NCBI GenBank assembly: GCA_947473305.1
Contig: CANJCB010000007.1
Span: forward strand, 62,001 to 126,000
Length of the DNA: 64,000 nucleotides
Direction: 5' to 3'
Source of the DNA: Rhodospirillales bacterium
GTDB taxonomy: Bacteria; Pseudomonadota; Alphaproteobacteria; ATCC43930; CGMCC-115725
Shown here: piece by piece, positions 54,460 through 62,113 of the stretch
Position numbering within the stretch: the stretch's first letter is position 1
Layout: every line of letters begins with the position of its first letter
Translations under genes and position numbers: made by a program
Notes under the pieces: model-generated
Seen by the model: only the letters and a program-made list of their open reading frames with translations
Databases searched by the model: none
What the model was told of the DNA's origin: nothing

Positions 54460-54711
54460 ATGCCGTGGTTCAAGGCGCGCGATTATGGCTGGGGCTGGGT
54501 CCCGGTCACCCTGGAAGGCTGGGTCGCGGTCGGCCTCTTCGTTGTGGCCGTGACCTCGACGATTATCTATTTCATGTATCGGGTCCGCACCGGCCTCGAC
54601 GGACGACGGGCGACCTTCTACGGCGCGATCTGGATCGTCGTCTGGATCGCACTGCTGGTCGCCGTCGCTTGGATGACGGGCGAGCCGCCCCGCTGGCGCT
54701 GGGGCGGCTGA
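54460..54711 (+). CDS. Small membrane protein with two helices, unknown
   Basis: This 83-residue protein starts at ATG 54460 with GAGAGGAG seven bases upstream. After an aromatic N-terminus (MPWFKARDYGWGWVP) there are two transmembrane helices (about residues 19-38 and 52-71) joined by a short basic loop, and the end is MTGEPPRWRWGG. I know of similar short proteins but no assigned function. It is divergent from the DGPF-sigma operon and has the same promoter-like signature, so it may be a target of that sigma factor. Confidence 0.7.
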   Translation: MPWFKARDYGWGWVPVTLEGWVAVGLFVVAVTSTIIYFMYRVRTGLDGRRATFYGAIWIVVWIALLVAVAWMTGEPPRWRWGG

Positions 54712-54720
54712 GCCCTGAGC

Positions 54721-54981
54721 CTATTCCCGCCAGAAGCCCTTGGTGCATTCCCGCCAGACGTCCAGCGAGTTGAGCCCGATGTCCCTGAGCTGAAGCTCGG
54801 TCAGTTCGGCCAGGACCCAGCGATCCCGTTTCCGCCGCAGCCACAGGAGCGGGAGCGCGAGGAAGCGACCCACGACGCCCAGACGTTTATCGACCGACGC
54901 CGCGTTCCGAAACTGACGAGAGGCGAAGTCCTCGGCCCCGTTCTGGATTTCAGCAATGGCGGCGGTAATCTGGCGTGTCAT
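54721..54981 (-). CDS. DUF1127-domain protein
   Basis: The 86-residue protein ends in a DUF1127 domain (about residues 40-75: LPLLWLRRKRDRWVLAELTELQLRDIGL), an arginine-rich helix pair common in alphaproteobacteria. Some small DUF1127 proteins affect phosphate or RNA metabolism and colony traits. It faces the MocR regulator across 120 bases that hold two inverted repeats with CCGAG/CTCGG arms. Confidence 0.85.
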   Translation of the reverse strand: MTRQITAAIAEIQNGAEDFASRQFRNAASVDKRLGVVGRFLALPLLWLRRKRDRWVLAELTELQLRDIGLNSLDVWRECTKGFWRE

Positions 54982-55001
54982 GATCGTCTCTCCTCGAATG
55001 A

Positions 55002-55027
55002 ACCGAGACGCCCTTTCCTGTCTCGGT
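55002..55027. promoter_or_regulatory. Inverted repeat ACCGAGAC-N10-GTCTCGGT
   Basis: Two exact 8-base arms flank a 10-base spacer, 20 bases before the DUF1127 start and 75 bases before the MocR gene. The arms share CCGAG/CTCGG with the second repeat at 55069-55095. It is a likely binding site for a dimeric regulator. Confidence 0.5.
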
Positions 55028-55068
55028 GCAATTTGCTTGCGACCCGAATTTTAATGCCCCATATTGTA

Positions 55069-55095
55069 CCGAGTCAATCGCAACATTGATCTCGG
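55069..55095. promoter_or_regulatory. Inverted repeat at the MocR gene start
   Basis: CCGAGTCAAT (55069-55078) and ATTGATCTCGG (55085-55095) pair with one unpaired base across a 6-base spacer. It ends 6 bases before the regulator ATG, so binding would block expression. Autoregulation is inferred. Confidence 0.5.
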
Positions 55096-55101
55096 AGCAA
55101 T

Positions 55102-56463
55102 ATGATCACACCGGATTACGCGAAGCTCGCCGATGCTCTTGCGGCCGATATCGCCGCGGGCCGCCTGAAACCCGGCGATCGCCTGCCGCCCCAGCGCAGC
55201 TTCGCCTATGAGCGCGGCATCGCCGTCTCCACCGCGAGCCGCGTCTATGGCGAACTTTATCGGCGCGGTCTGGTGGTCGGAGAGGTGGGGCGCGGCACCT
55301 TCATCGCGGGCAACGCGCTTCTGGCGGAAACACGCCGTCCGGATCCGCCATCGCTCTCTTCAGAACCCGCGGGCCGCATCGACCTCGAAGTCAATTTCCC
55401 CATGCTCGCGGATCAGGGCGAGGCGATTGCCCGGAGCCTTCAGCCCCTCATGACCGGCGAGGGCCTCACCGACGCTCTCCGCGCCGCGCCCTTCGCGGGA
55501 ACGGCCGCCGTCCGCGCAGCCGCATCCCGGGGCCTCTCGCGCGGCGGCTGGACACCCTCCCCCGACAGCTTTCTTTTCACGGGCGCCGGGCGGCAGGCCA
55601 TCGGAGCCGCCCTGAGCGCGCTCGTGCCCATCGGCGGCCGGATCGGCGTCGAGGCCGTCACCTATCCCCAGATCAAGAGCCTGGCGGTGCGGCTCGGGGC
55701 CACGCTGGTCCCGCTCGCCATGGACGAGGAAGGCGTGCGGCCGGACGCCATCGCGAAGGCCCATCGCGACAGTCCGCTCCAGGCACTCTACATCCAGCCA
55801 GCCCTGCATAATCCGCTGGGAACGACCTTCTCCCCGGCCCGCCGGGAAGCGATCGCCGAGCTTGCGGAGCGGCTCGACCTCACGCTCATCGAGGATTGGA
55901 TCTATGGCTTCCTCTGCGACGACCCACCGCTGGCGGCGCTCATCCCCCATCGCTCCATCGTGGTGGACAGCCTCTCCAAGAGGATCGCGCCGGGCCTGGG
56001 CCTCGGCTTCCTCAATGCCCCAGCCCACCTCCACGAAGCGCTGAAAGCGGGCATTCGGGCGGGGGGCTGGTCTGCCACCGGTTTGGGACTGGCTGCCGGA
56101 CAACGGCTCTTCGAAGACGGCACCGCCGCCGCCCTCGCCCTCCGGAAACGCGAAGATGCGGTCCGCCGCCAAAGCCTCGCCGCGCGCTGCTTCAAGAGCT
56201 TCGATCTTGCCGCCGATCCCCGCGCCTATCATCTCTGGCTGACCCTGCCGGATCGCTGGCGCTCCGAGGCCTTCGCCGCCGCCGCAAGCCGCCAGGGGAT
56301 CGCATTGAGCCCATCCAGCGCCTTCACTGTCGGCCAAGGCCACGCGCCCAATGCGGTGCGGCTGGCGCTCGCCTCGCCCTCGCTCCCTCAACTCGAACGG
56401 GCCTTGGAGACGCTGGCCGGGCTTCTGAGATCGGAGCCCGAGGCTTTCCAGGTGACGGAGTAA
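55102..56463 (+). CDS. MocR/PdxR-type regulator (GntR helix-turn-helix fused to aminotransferase domain)
   Basis: This 453-residue protein has an N-terminal winged helix (LADALAADIAAGRLKPGDRLPPQRSFAYERGIAVSTASRVYGEL, about residues 5-65) and a fold-type I aminotransferase domain. The PLP lysine lies in VVDSLSKRIAPGLGLGF, and the upstream EDWIYGFLCDDPP matches the Asp/Tyr region of the family. MocR regulators bind PLP and control vitamin B6, GABA, taurine or amino acid genes. No such gene is adjacent; nearby targets may be the DUF1127 gene and itself. Confidence 0.92.
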   Translation: MITPDYAKLADALAADIAAGRLKPGDRLPPQRSFAYERGIAVSTASRVYGELYRRGLVVGEVGRGTFIAGNALLAETRRPDPPSLSSEPAGRIDLEVNFPMLADQGEAIARSLQPLMTGEGLTDALRAAPFAGTAAVRAAASRGLSRGGWTPSPDSFLFTGAGRQAIGAALSALVPIGGRIGVEAVTYPQIKSLAVRLGATLVPLAMDEEGVRPDAIAKAHRDSPLQALYIQPALHNPLGTTFSPARREAIAELAERLDLTLIEDWIYGFLCDDPPLAALIPHRSIVVDSLSKRIAPGLGLGFLNAPAHLHEALKAGIRAGGWSATGLGLAAGQRLFEDGTAAALALRKREDAVRRQSLAARCFKSFDLAADPRAYHLWLTLPDRWRSEAFAAAASRQGIALSPSSAFTVGQGHAPNAVRLALASPSLPQLERALETLAGLLRSEPEAFQVTE

Positions 56464-56475
56464 AGTCCTCGAACC

Positions 56476-57363
56476 CTAGGCGTGCTGCCGGAAATAGTGC
56501 TGAAACATCCGGGCGAAGGCCGCCGGCTGTTCGCGGAAAACGAAATGGCCGGCGCGGTTGAAGAGCCGGAACTCGGACTGGCGCTGCTTCCGCATCAGCA
56601 TTTCGAGCAGGAATTTTCCGTTGTCGAGATCGGCGGTCGGATCGTTCAGGCCCCAGACGAGAAGGGTCGGGCAAGGCATGCCGCGATCCAGGATCCAGCG
56701 TCGCGTCTCCCCGCGCTGGCGGCCGAGTTGCGGCGTGAACTGGCTGCGCTCAAGCCCCTCCTCCTGCATCTTCCGGACGGCCAGTTTATGTCCTTCCGTC
56801 TTGGCTGCGGCGACCCCGTCGTCGAGCCAGGGCTCGTCCACGATCTTCGGATCGAAGGAATAGCGCTCCAACGCCCAACGCTGGCTCTCCCGCGAGAAGA
56901 GCGGCAGGGGCAGGTTCCTAAGGACGATATGATTGCGCCCGATCCCCGGCGCGAGGGTCCCGCTGCTGATGATCGTGCAGGTCCGCGCCAACTCCGGATA
57001 TTCCAGCGCCAGTCGCGCCGCCACATAGCCGCCGCGCGAATGCCCGACCAGATGATAGGGGCCTTTTCCAAGGCTTTTCAGCAGGGCCGCGGTGTGCTGG
57101 ACCGATGCGTCCATCGTATAATCGGCGTCGCGCAGCGGCTGGCCGGTGAAGCCCTGACCCAGCCGGTCGGGTGCCACGACATCGAAGCCCTCCGCCAACC
57201 GTCCGAAGACAGGCGCCCAATCCCAGGCCGTGCAGACCGCGTCCCGCGCCCCGAAAGACCCTCCGTGCAAGAGAACGACAGGCGTCCCGGCGCCTTCCCG
57301 GAAATAGCGGGTGCGGACTCCGGCGACATCGGCCCAACGGGCCTCTCCCATGCTAGTCGCCAT
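56476..57363 (-). CDS. Alpha/beta hydrolase (tandem copy 2)
   Basis: The 295-residue protein resembles C-C bond hydrolases and esterases of the MhpC/BphD group. Seen: the oxyanion loop VVLLHGGSFG, the nucleophile Ser in VGHSRGGYVAARLAL, the acid in LLVWGLNDPTADLD, and the His in AGHFVFREQP. It is clearly paralogous to the next gene upstream, with the same landmarks in the same spacing. It overlaps that gene by 11 bases. The substrate is unknown. Confidence 0.88.
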   Translation of the reverse strand: MATSMGEARWADVAGVRTRYFREGAGTPVVLLHGGSFGARDAVCTAWDWAPVFGRLAEGFDVVAPDRLGQGFTGQPLRDADYTMDASVQHTAALLKSLGKGPYHLVGHSRGGYVAARLALEYPELARTCTIISSGTLAPGIGRNHIVLRNLPLPLFSRESQRWALERYSFDPKIVDEPWLDDGVAAAKTEGHKLAVRKMQEEGLERSQFTPQLGRQRGETRRWILDRGMPCPTLLVWGLNDPTADLDNGKFLLEMLMRKQRQSEFRLFNRAGHFVFREQPAAFARMFQHYFRQHA

Positions 57364-58252
57364 GGGCCACCCCCTCGAAGAATTCGATCAGCGTCCGATT
57401 GAATTCCGCTGGTCGCTCGCGGAAGGAATGATGACCGGCCTCATTGAGGATATGGAGGTGGCTGCGCGGCTGCCGGCGGGAAATGAGTTCATGGAGCCGA
57501 TATCCGAGATCGACCGGCGCGGTCGGATCGTTGAAGCCCCAGACCAGGAGTGTCGGCCGCAACAGCCCCTCGCGGTCCAGCCGCTCGAACATTTCCTCCC
57601 GGTCGATGCGCAGGCTCGGCTGGAAGACGGTCTCGAAAAGCCCTTCGCCGCTCATGCGCCGGACGGCCTCGCGGTTCTTGTCGGTCTCGACGATCTTCTG
57701 CTTGAGCTCGATCCAGTCGGAGGTCACATGGTCGGTGCGATAGGCATAGCCGTTATAGGTGAAGATCGCCGCCTCGCGCGTCCCCGCCGGATGCGGGATA
57801 TGCGCGAAGACGATCTCGTTGCGCCCGACGCCCGGCGCGCCGGTATTGCTGTCGACGATGACGCAGGACCGCACCAGTTCCGGATGGTCGAGCGTCACCC
57901 GGCAGGAGACATAGCCGCCCCGCGAATGGCCGACCAGATGGCAAGGCCCGACGCCGATTGCGCGCAGGAAAGCCGCCGCATGGGCGACCTGACCCCGCAT
58001 GCTCCAATCTTCCAGCCGCTGGGGGTTGTCCGTATAACCCTGGCCGAGTTTGTCGATCGAGAAGCAGCGGAACCCCGCCTCGACCAGCGCCGGGAAATTG
58101 AACTCCCAATCCTCGGCATTCGCTCCGCCCGAGGCATCCCCGATGGTCCCGCCATGCATGAAGACAACGGGCGGCCCGTCGCCGGCCTCGAAATAGCGGG
58201 TCCTGGCGCCGTCGGCGTCGATCCACTTCTCAGGATATTGCTGCAGCGACAA
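57353..58252 (-). CDS. Alpha/beta hydrolase (tandem copy 1)
   Basis: The 299-residue protein has VVFMHGGTIG, the nucleophile Ser in VGHSRGGYVSCRVTL, LLVWGFNDPTAPVD and the His in AGHHSFRERP. It is similar along its length to the adjacent copy, for example both have GARTRYF/GVRTRYF and LGQGYT/LGQGFT, so the pair arose by duplication. A few genes downstream in such pairs often degrade aromatic ring-cleavage products; none is present here. Substrate unknown. Confidence 0.88.
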   Translation of the reverse strand: MSLQQYPEKWIDADGARTRYFEAGDGPPVVFMHGGTIGDASGGANAEDWEFNFPALVEAGFRCFSIDKLGQGYTDNPQRLEDWSMRGQVAHAAAFLRAIGVGPCHLVGHSRGGYVSCRVTLDHPELVRSCVIVDSNTGAPGVGRNEIVFAHIPHPAGTREAAIFTYNGYAYRTDHVTSDWIELKQKIVETDKNREAVRRMSGEGLFETVFQPSLRIDREEMFERLDREGLLRPTLLVWGFNDPTAPVDLGYRLHELISRRQPRSHLHILNEAGHHSFRERPAEFNRTLIEFFEGVAHGD

Positions 58253-58433
58253 GGGCGCTCTCCCTCAAGCCTTTGCGCTACTTAAACATGAGCCGGAGGG
58301 CCACGCCAGCTTAAGGCGGCTTGCCGAACGCCCCCTTTTGCGGATAGGGTTCCCTCCAGGGGGTTCATCGCGATTACCCCGTGAGGCGGCAGCCCAAAGA
58401 TCGCGTCCATTGTCCCACGAAGGGATGGACGCC

Positions 58434-59243
58434 ATGCCGTCGAACACCGAAATAAATGTCTCCCAACTCTCCCGTCTCGTCGGGCTTCCGACCTCGCCTG
58501 TCGTTATCGACGTGCGGATATCCGAAGATTTCGAGGTAGATCCCCGCCTCCTTCCCGGATCGAGACGCCGCGATCACCGGACTGTCGAAACCTGGGGTCC
58601 CGCATTGGCGGGGCGAGATGTGGTGGTGGTCTGCCAGAAGGGCCTTAAATTGAGCCAGGGCGTCACCGCCTGGCTGCGTCATCTGGGCGTCCGGGCCGAA
58701 AGCCTGGACGGAGGTTTCGAGGCGTGGCGCGATGCGTCGGGCCTCCTGGCCGTCACCGACCACCTTCCCAACACCGAGAGATCGCTTTGGGTGACCCGGG
58801 CCCGGCCCAAGATCGACCGGATTGCCTGCCCCTGGCTCATCCGGCGCTTCGTCGATCCCGACGCGGTTTTCCTCTACGTCGGCGCCAGCGAGGTCTCAAG
58901 TGTCGCGGACCGCTTCGGAGCCATCGCCTTCGATATCGAAGGCGCCTTTTGGAGCCATTCCGAGGACCGCTGCACCTTCGACCGGATGATCGAGCTTTTC
59001 GGCCTCGCCTCGCCCGCGCTCGGACGTCTTGCGACCATCATCCGCGCAGCCGACACCGCGCGCCTCGATCTGGCGCCCCAGGCCGCGGGACTATTGGCGG
59101 CCTCCCTCGGGTTTTCGCGGATCTATCGCGACGACCTCGAACAACTCGCCGCCAGCTTGCCGCTTTACGACGCCTTCTATCGCTGGTGCCGGGATGCGGC
59201 GGACGAAACCCACGATTGGCCGCCGGCAGGGAGGGCCGCATGA
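58434..59243 (+). CDS. chrB: Rhodanese-ChrB fusion, chromate resistance protein
   Basis: This 269-residue protein joins an N-terminal rhodanese domain (about residues 8-105, with Cys67 in VVVVCQKGLKLSQG and the wall motif DGGFEAWRDA) to a ChrB C-terminal domain (about 120-260, with ARPKIDRIACPWLIRRFVDP). ChrB proteins regulate or assist the chromate exporter ChrA. ATG 58434 is chosen because AAGGGATGG lies 3-11 bases before it. The chrA start overlaps its stop (ATGA). Confidence 0.9.
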   Translation: MPSNTEINVSQLSRLVGLPTSPVVIDVRISEDFEVDPRLLPGSRRRDHRTVETWGPALAGRDVVVVCQKGLKLSQGVTAWLRHLGVRAESLDGGFEAWRDASGLLAVTDHLPNTERSLWVTRARPKIDRIACPWLIRRFVDPDAVFLYVGASEVSSVADRFGAIAFDIEGAFWSHSEDRCTFDRMIELFGLASPALGRLATIIRAADTARLDLAPQAAGLLAASLGFSRIYRDDLEQLAASLPLYDAFYRWCRDAADETHDWPPAGRAA

Positions 59244-60631
59244 GGGGCGACCCCGCGGCTTCGGTTCCCCCGGAGCCGCCCCGTTTCGGCGAGGCGCTCC
59301 GGGTCTGGGCGAAGATCGGGCTCCTGAGCTTCGGTGGACCCGCCGGCCAGATCGCTCTCATGCATAAGGAATTGGTCGAGGAGCGGCGCTGGATCGGTGA
59401 GCAGCGTTTTCTCCACGCGCTCAATTACTGCATGCTCCTGCCGGGACCGGAGGCCCAGCAGCTCGCCGTTTATATCGGCTGGCTCCTCCACCGGACGGCG
59501 GGCGGGCTCGTCGCGGGCATCCTCTTCGTGGTCCCCGGCGCCGTGGTCATGCTCTGCCTGAGCCTGCTCTACGCGCTTTATCGCGCCGTTCCCCTGGTGG
59601 ATGCGGTCTTTTTCGGGATAAAGGCCGCCGTCCTCGCCGTCGTGGTGGAAGCGCTTCTCCGTATCGCCCGGCGCGCGTTGCGCAACCGCGTCATGATCGC
59701 GATCGCGGCCGGATCCTTCCTGGGCATCTATGTCCTGCATGCGCCCTTCCCGGTGATCATCCTGCTCGCGGGGATCGCCGGTTGGATCGGCCACCGCTGC
59801 GCGCCCGAGCTTTTCCCGGCAGCGGGTCACGGCCCGGGCGGCGCGGCCGATTCCAAGGGGGCTGTCGATCTCATGTTCGAACGGGGCGAGCTTGGCCATG
59901 CCGCGCCCTCCCGACGCCAGGCCCTCCGAGTGCTCGCGATCTGGATGCCGCTTTGGCTGGGTCCGGTGATACTGCTCTGGGCACTGACCGGGTCTGCAAG
60001 CGTATGGACCCAGCTCGGCGGCTTCTTCAGCACCATGGCGGTGGTGACTTTCGGCGGAGCCTACGCGGTTCTGGCCTATGTGGCGCAAGCTGCGGTCAGC
60101 ACCTTCGGCTGGCTTGCACCCGGCGAGATGGTGGACGGGCTGGGCCTTGCGGAGACCACGCCGGGTCCGCTGATCCTCGTTCTCCAGTTCGTGGGCTTCC
60201 TGGCCGCTTTCCGTGCGCCAGGGGTTCTTCCACCGATCCTCGCAGGAACCCTTGGCGCGGCGCTCACGACCTGGGTCACTTTTGCGCCCTGCTTTCTCTG
60301 GATCTTCCTCGGCGGCCCCTATGTGGAAGCACTGCGCGGCAACAAGGCGATTTCAGCGGCCTTGACGGCGATTACCGCGGCGGTCGTCGGTGTGATCCTG
60401 AACCTCGCCCTTTGGTTCGGGCTCCACGTTCTTTTTCACGAGGTGCGCGTCTGGGAGATTGCAGGTGTCGGACCGGATCTTCCGGTTCTCGCGTCGATCG
60501 ACTGGCGCGCCGCTCTGCTTTCGGCAGCGGCGATGATCGCGATGCTGCGCTTCAAGGCCGGCATGATTCCAACTTTGGCCGCCTGCGCAATCGCCGGCGC
60601 CACCCTGCGGTTTCTGGCGCCCAGCTTGTGA
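59240..60631 (+). CDS. chrA: Chromate efflux transporter ChrA, long form
   Basis: The 463-residue membrane protein has two homologous CHR halves. Half 1 begins LLSFGGPAGQIALMHKELVEERRW with LLPGPEAQQLAVYIG; half 2 has VTFGGAYAVLAYVAQ and LAETTPGPLILVLQFVGF. These FGG and PGP motifs mark the CHR superfamily, which exports chromate (and possibly sulfate) using the proton gradient. It is coupled to chrB. Confidence 0.95.
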   Translation: MRGDPAASVPPEPPRFGEALRVWAKIGLLSFGGPAGQIALMHKELVEERRWIGEQRFLHALNYCMLLPGPEAQQLAVYIGWLLHRTAGGLVAGILFVVPGAVVMLCLSLLYALYRAVPLVDAVFFGIKAAVLAVVVEALLRIARRALRNRVMIAIAAGSFLGIYVLHAPFPVIILLAGIAGWIGHRCAPELFPAAGHGPGGAADSKGAVDLMFERGELGHAAPSRRQALRVLAIWMPLWLGPVILLWALTGSASVWTQLGGFFSTMAVVTFGGAYAVLAYVAQAAVSTFGWLAPGEMVDGLGLAETTPGPLILVLQFVGFLAAFRAPGVLPPILAGTLGAALTTWVTFAPCFLWIFLGGPYVEALRGNKAISAALTAITAAVVGVILNLALWFGLHVLFHEVRVWEIAGVGPDLPVLASIDWRAALLSAAAMIAMLRFKAGMIPTLAACAIAGATLRFLAPSL

Positions 60632-60645
60632 CCGTACGTAAGTAA

Positions 60646-60672
60646 AACGGCGCGCCATGGAAGCGCGCCGTT
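60646..60672 (-). terminator. Terminator of the 82-residue protein gene
   Basis: A perfect 10-bp stem (AACGGCGCGC / GCGCGCCGTT) with a 7-base loop is followed on the minus strand by TTTTACTT. It lies between the stops of chrA and the small minus-strand gene, and may also slow chrA transcripts, although the plus side lacks a T-run. Confidence 0.75.
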
Positions 60673-60697
60673 CGGGGGTTAAAGCCGGTGCGATAGA

Positions 60698-60946
60698 TCA
60701 GCTCGGCTTTTTGTTCAGGAGCCGGTCTTCTTCCTTGGCATGGGCCTTGCCGACCTTCTCGGCCTTGCGCAGGTCCTCGCCTTCCGGCCCATCGATCGCT
60801 TCCAGGGCGTCTTTGGCCTTCTGCTCGACCTGGCCCGATTTCGCGAAGCGCTGCTGCGCCTCGTCGAATTGGCGGGCGGCCGTGTAATTGCCTTCGCCCT
60901 CGTTCCGCTGGCCGTTGCCGCTTCCGGGGTTTCGTTGATCTGCCAT
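60698..60946 (-). CDS. Small hydrophilic protein, unknown
   Basis: This 82-residue charged protein has no Cys and no hydrophobic helix. It opens MADQRNPGSGNGQRNEGEGNYTAARQFDEAQQ and ends in a Lys/Glu-rich helical tail. The look is that of small stress-induced or desiccation-type proteins, but this is inference. It ends at a clear terminator and is 83 bases from the universal stress protein gene, both on the minus strand. Confidence 0.75.
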   Translation of the reverse strand: MADQRNPGSGNGQRNEGEGNYTAARQFDEAQQRFAKSGQVEQKAKDALEAIDGPEGEDLRKAEKVGKAHAKEEDRLLNKKPS

Positions 60947-61029
60947 AATGCACCTCCTGTTGGTCTTATCGGATCAACCGGAGGCGCAGGTATAAGGTTC
61001 CTGGCGGAGTACCCCTTTGGTGGGGAGGT

Positions 61030-61875
61030 TTAATGAGCCAGCAGCACGGGCATGTCGGCTTCCATGATGATATGGCGGGTGGCCCCGCCAAAGATCATCT
61101 GGCGCAGACGGCTCTGGGTATAGGCGCCCTTGACCAGCAAATCGGCCCCGACCGCCCGGGCTTCGGCGACAAAAACCTCGCCTGGCGTCTTGTCCCGGCT
61201 CACCACGTGGCGCGCCCTGACGGGCAGACCATGGAGCGAAAGGGAGCGCGCCAGCTCCGCGCCGGTGCTGTCGGAAGCGATGCCGCTGCCCTCGACGCTC
61301 ACCACCTGCACTTCCTTGGCCGCCTTCAGGATCGGCATGGCGGCGCAGACCGTGCGCGCCGTCTCGGTGCTGTTGTTCCAGGCGATGACGATCCGCTCGC
61401 CGAAACTCTGAAGCGGGCTCGGCGGGGCCATCAGCACCGGCCGTCCGCTTTCGAAGAGGGCGTCCTCGAGTGTCGCCTCGGCCAGCGATGCAAGTTTCGA
61501 CGGACGTTCCACGATGATCAGATCGTACATCCGGCCCAAGGCCCCGACGATCGCGTTCTGCCGGCCGGCTTCCTCGCGCCATTCCCCGCTCGGGCCGCCG
61601 TCCACCACGCTGCCGACCGGAACGCCCCGGTCGCGCATGAAGGTACTGAAGAGTTCCCGCGCGCTCTCGCGCCGCTCCTGCCCCTCGTGCTCCAGGGCGC
61701 GATCCACCTCGGAAGAGACGGAGAACCCCATCTCGCCGCCGAAGACCACCGCATATTCCGTGGTGAGGGTATTAAGCCCCGTGATGTGGCTTCCAAAACG
61801 CCGGGCGACGAGCAACGCCGTTTCAAGGACCGTCGTCGCCGTACCGTCTCCGACCACGCACAAGATACTTTTCAT
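61030..61875 (-). CDS. Universal stress protein with two UspA-like halves
   Basis: The 281-residue protein has an N-terminal UspA-like fold (SILCVVGDGTATTVLETAL) and a C-terminal one beginning ERIVIAWNNSTETARTV. The second half ends with VKGAYTQSRLRQMIFGGATRHIIMEADMPVLL, close to the ATP-binding G-2x-G-9x-G(S/T) motif, where FGGATR supplies the last glycines. Tandem Usps act in general stress survival. A role beside the small hydrophilic protein gene is plausible. Confidence 0.92.
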   Translation of the reverse strand: MKSILCVVGDGTATTVLETALLVARRFGSHITGLNTLTTEYAVVFGGEMGFSVSSEVDRALEHEGQERRESARELFSTFMRDRGVPVGSVVDGGPSGEWREEAGRQNAIVGALGRMYDLIIVERPSKLASLAEATLEDALFESGRPVLMAPPSPLQSFGERIVIAWNNSTETARTVCAAMPILKAAKEVQVVSVEGSGIASDSTGAELARSLSLHGLPVRARHVVSRDKTPGEVFVAEARAVGADLLVKGAYTQSRLRQMIFGGATRHIIMEADMPVLLAH

Positions 61876-62113
61876 CTCGCCGCTCCCCAGTGGCTAACCG
61901 TCCTGCGTACCGACCGGCAATGATTGCGCCGGCTTCTTATGGAATTATTATAGCTTTCGGCGCGCCTAATCCAAAGGCCTACCGCTCAACTCTTTGGCGG
62001 GGCCGTGTTCGGGGTTTTGCTCGCGTTCCGCGCGGCGCGGCGACAGAAGGTCGGACCCCACGATTGACACCGGCCCTCGCTCCCGGCTTAGCTGCGGCAA
62101 ACGGAGGGTCGCC
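61876..62113. other. Divergent intergenic region (238 bases)
   Basis: It separates the universal stress protein gene from the ABC substrate-binding gene and must hold both promoters. I see one AT-rich patch (GGAATTATTATAGC near 61940) and no gene. Confidence 0.4.
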
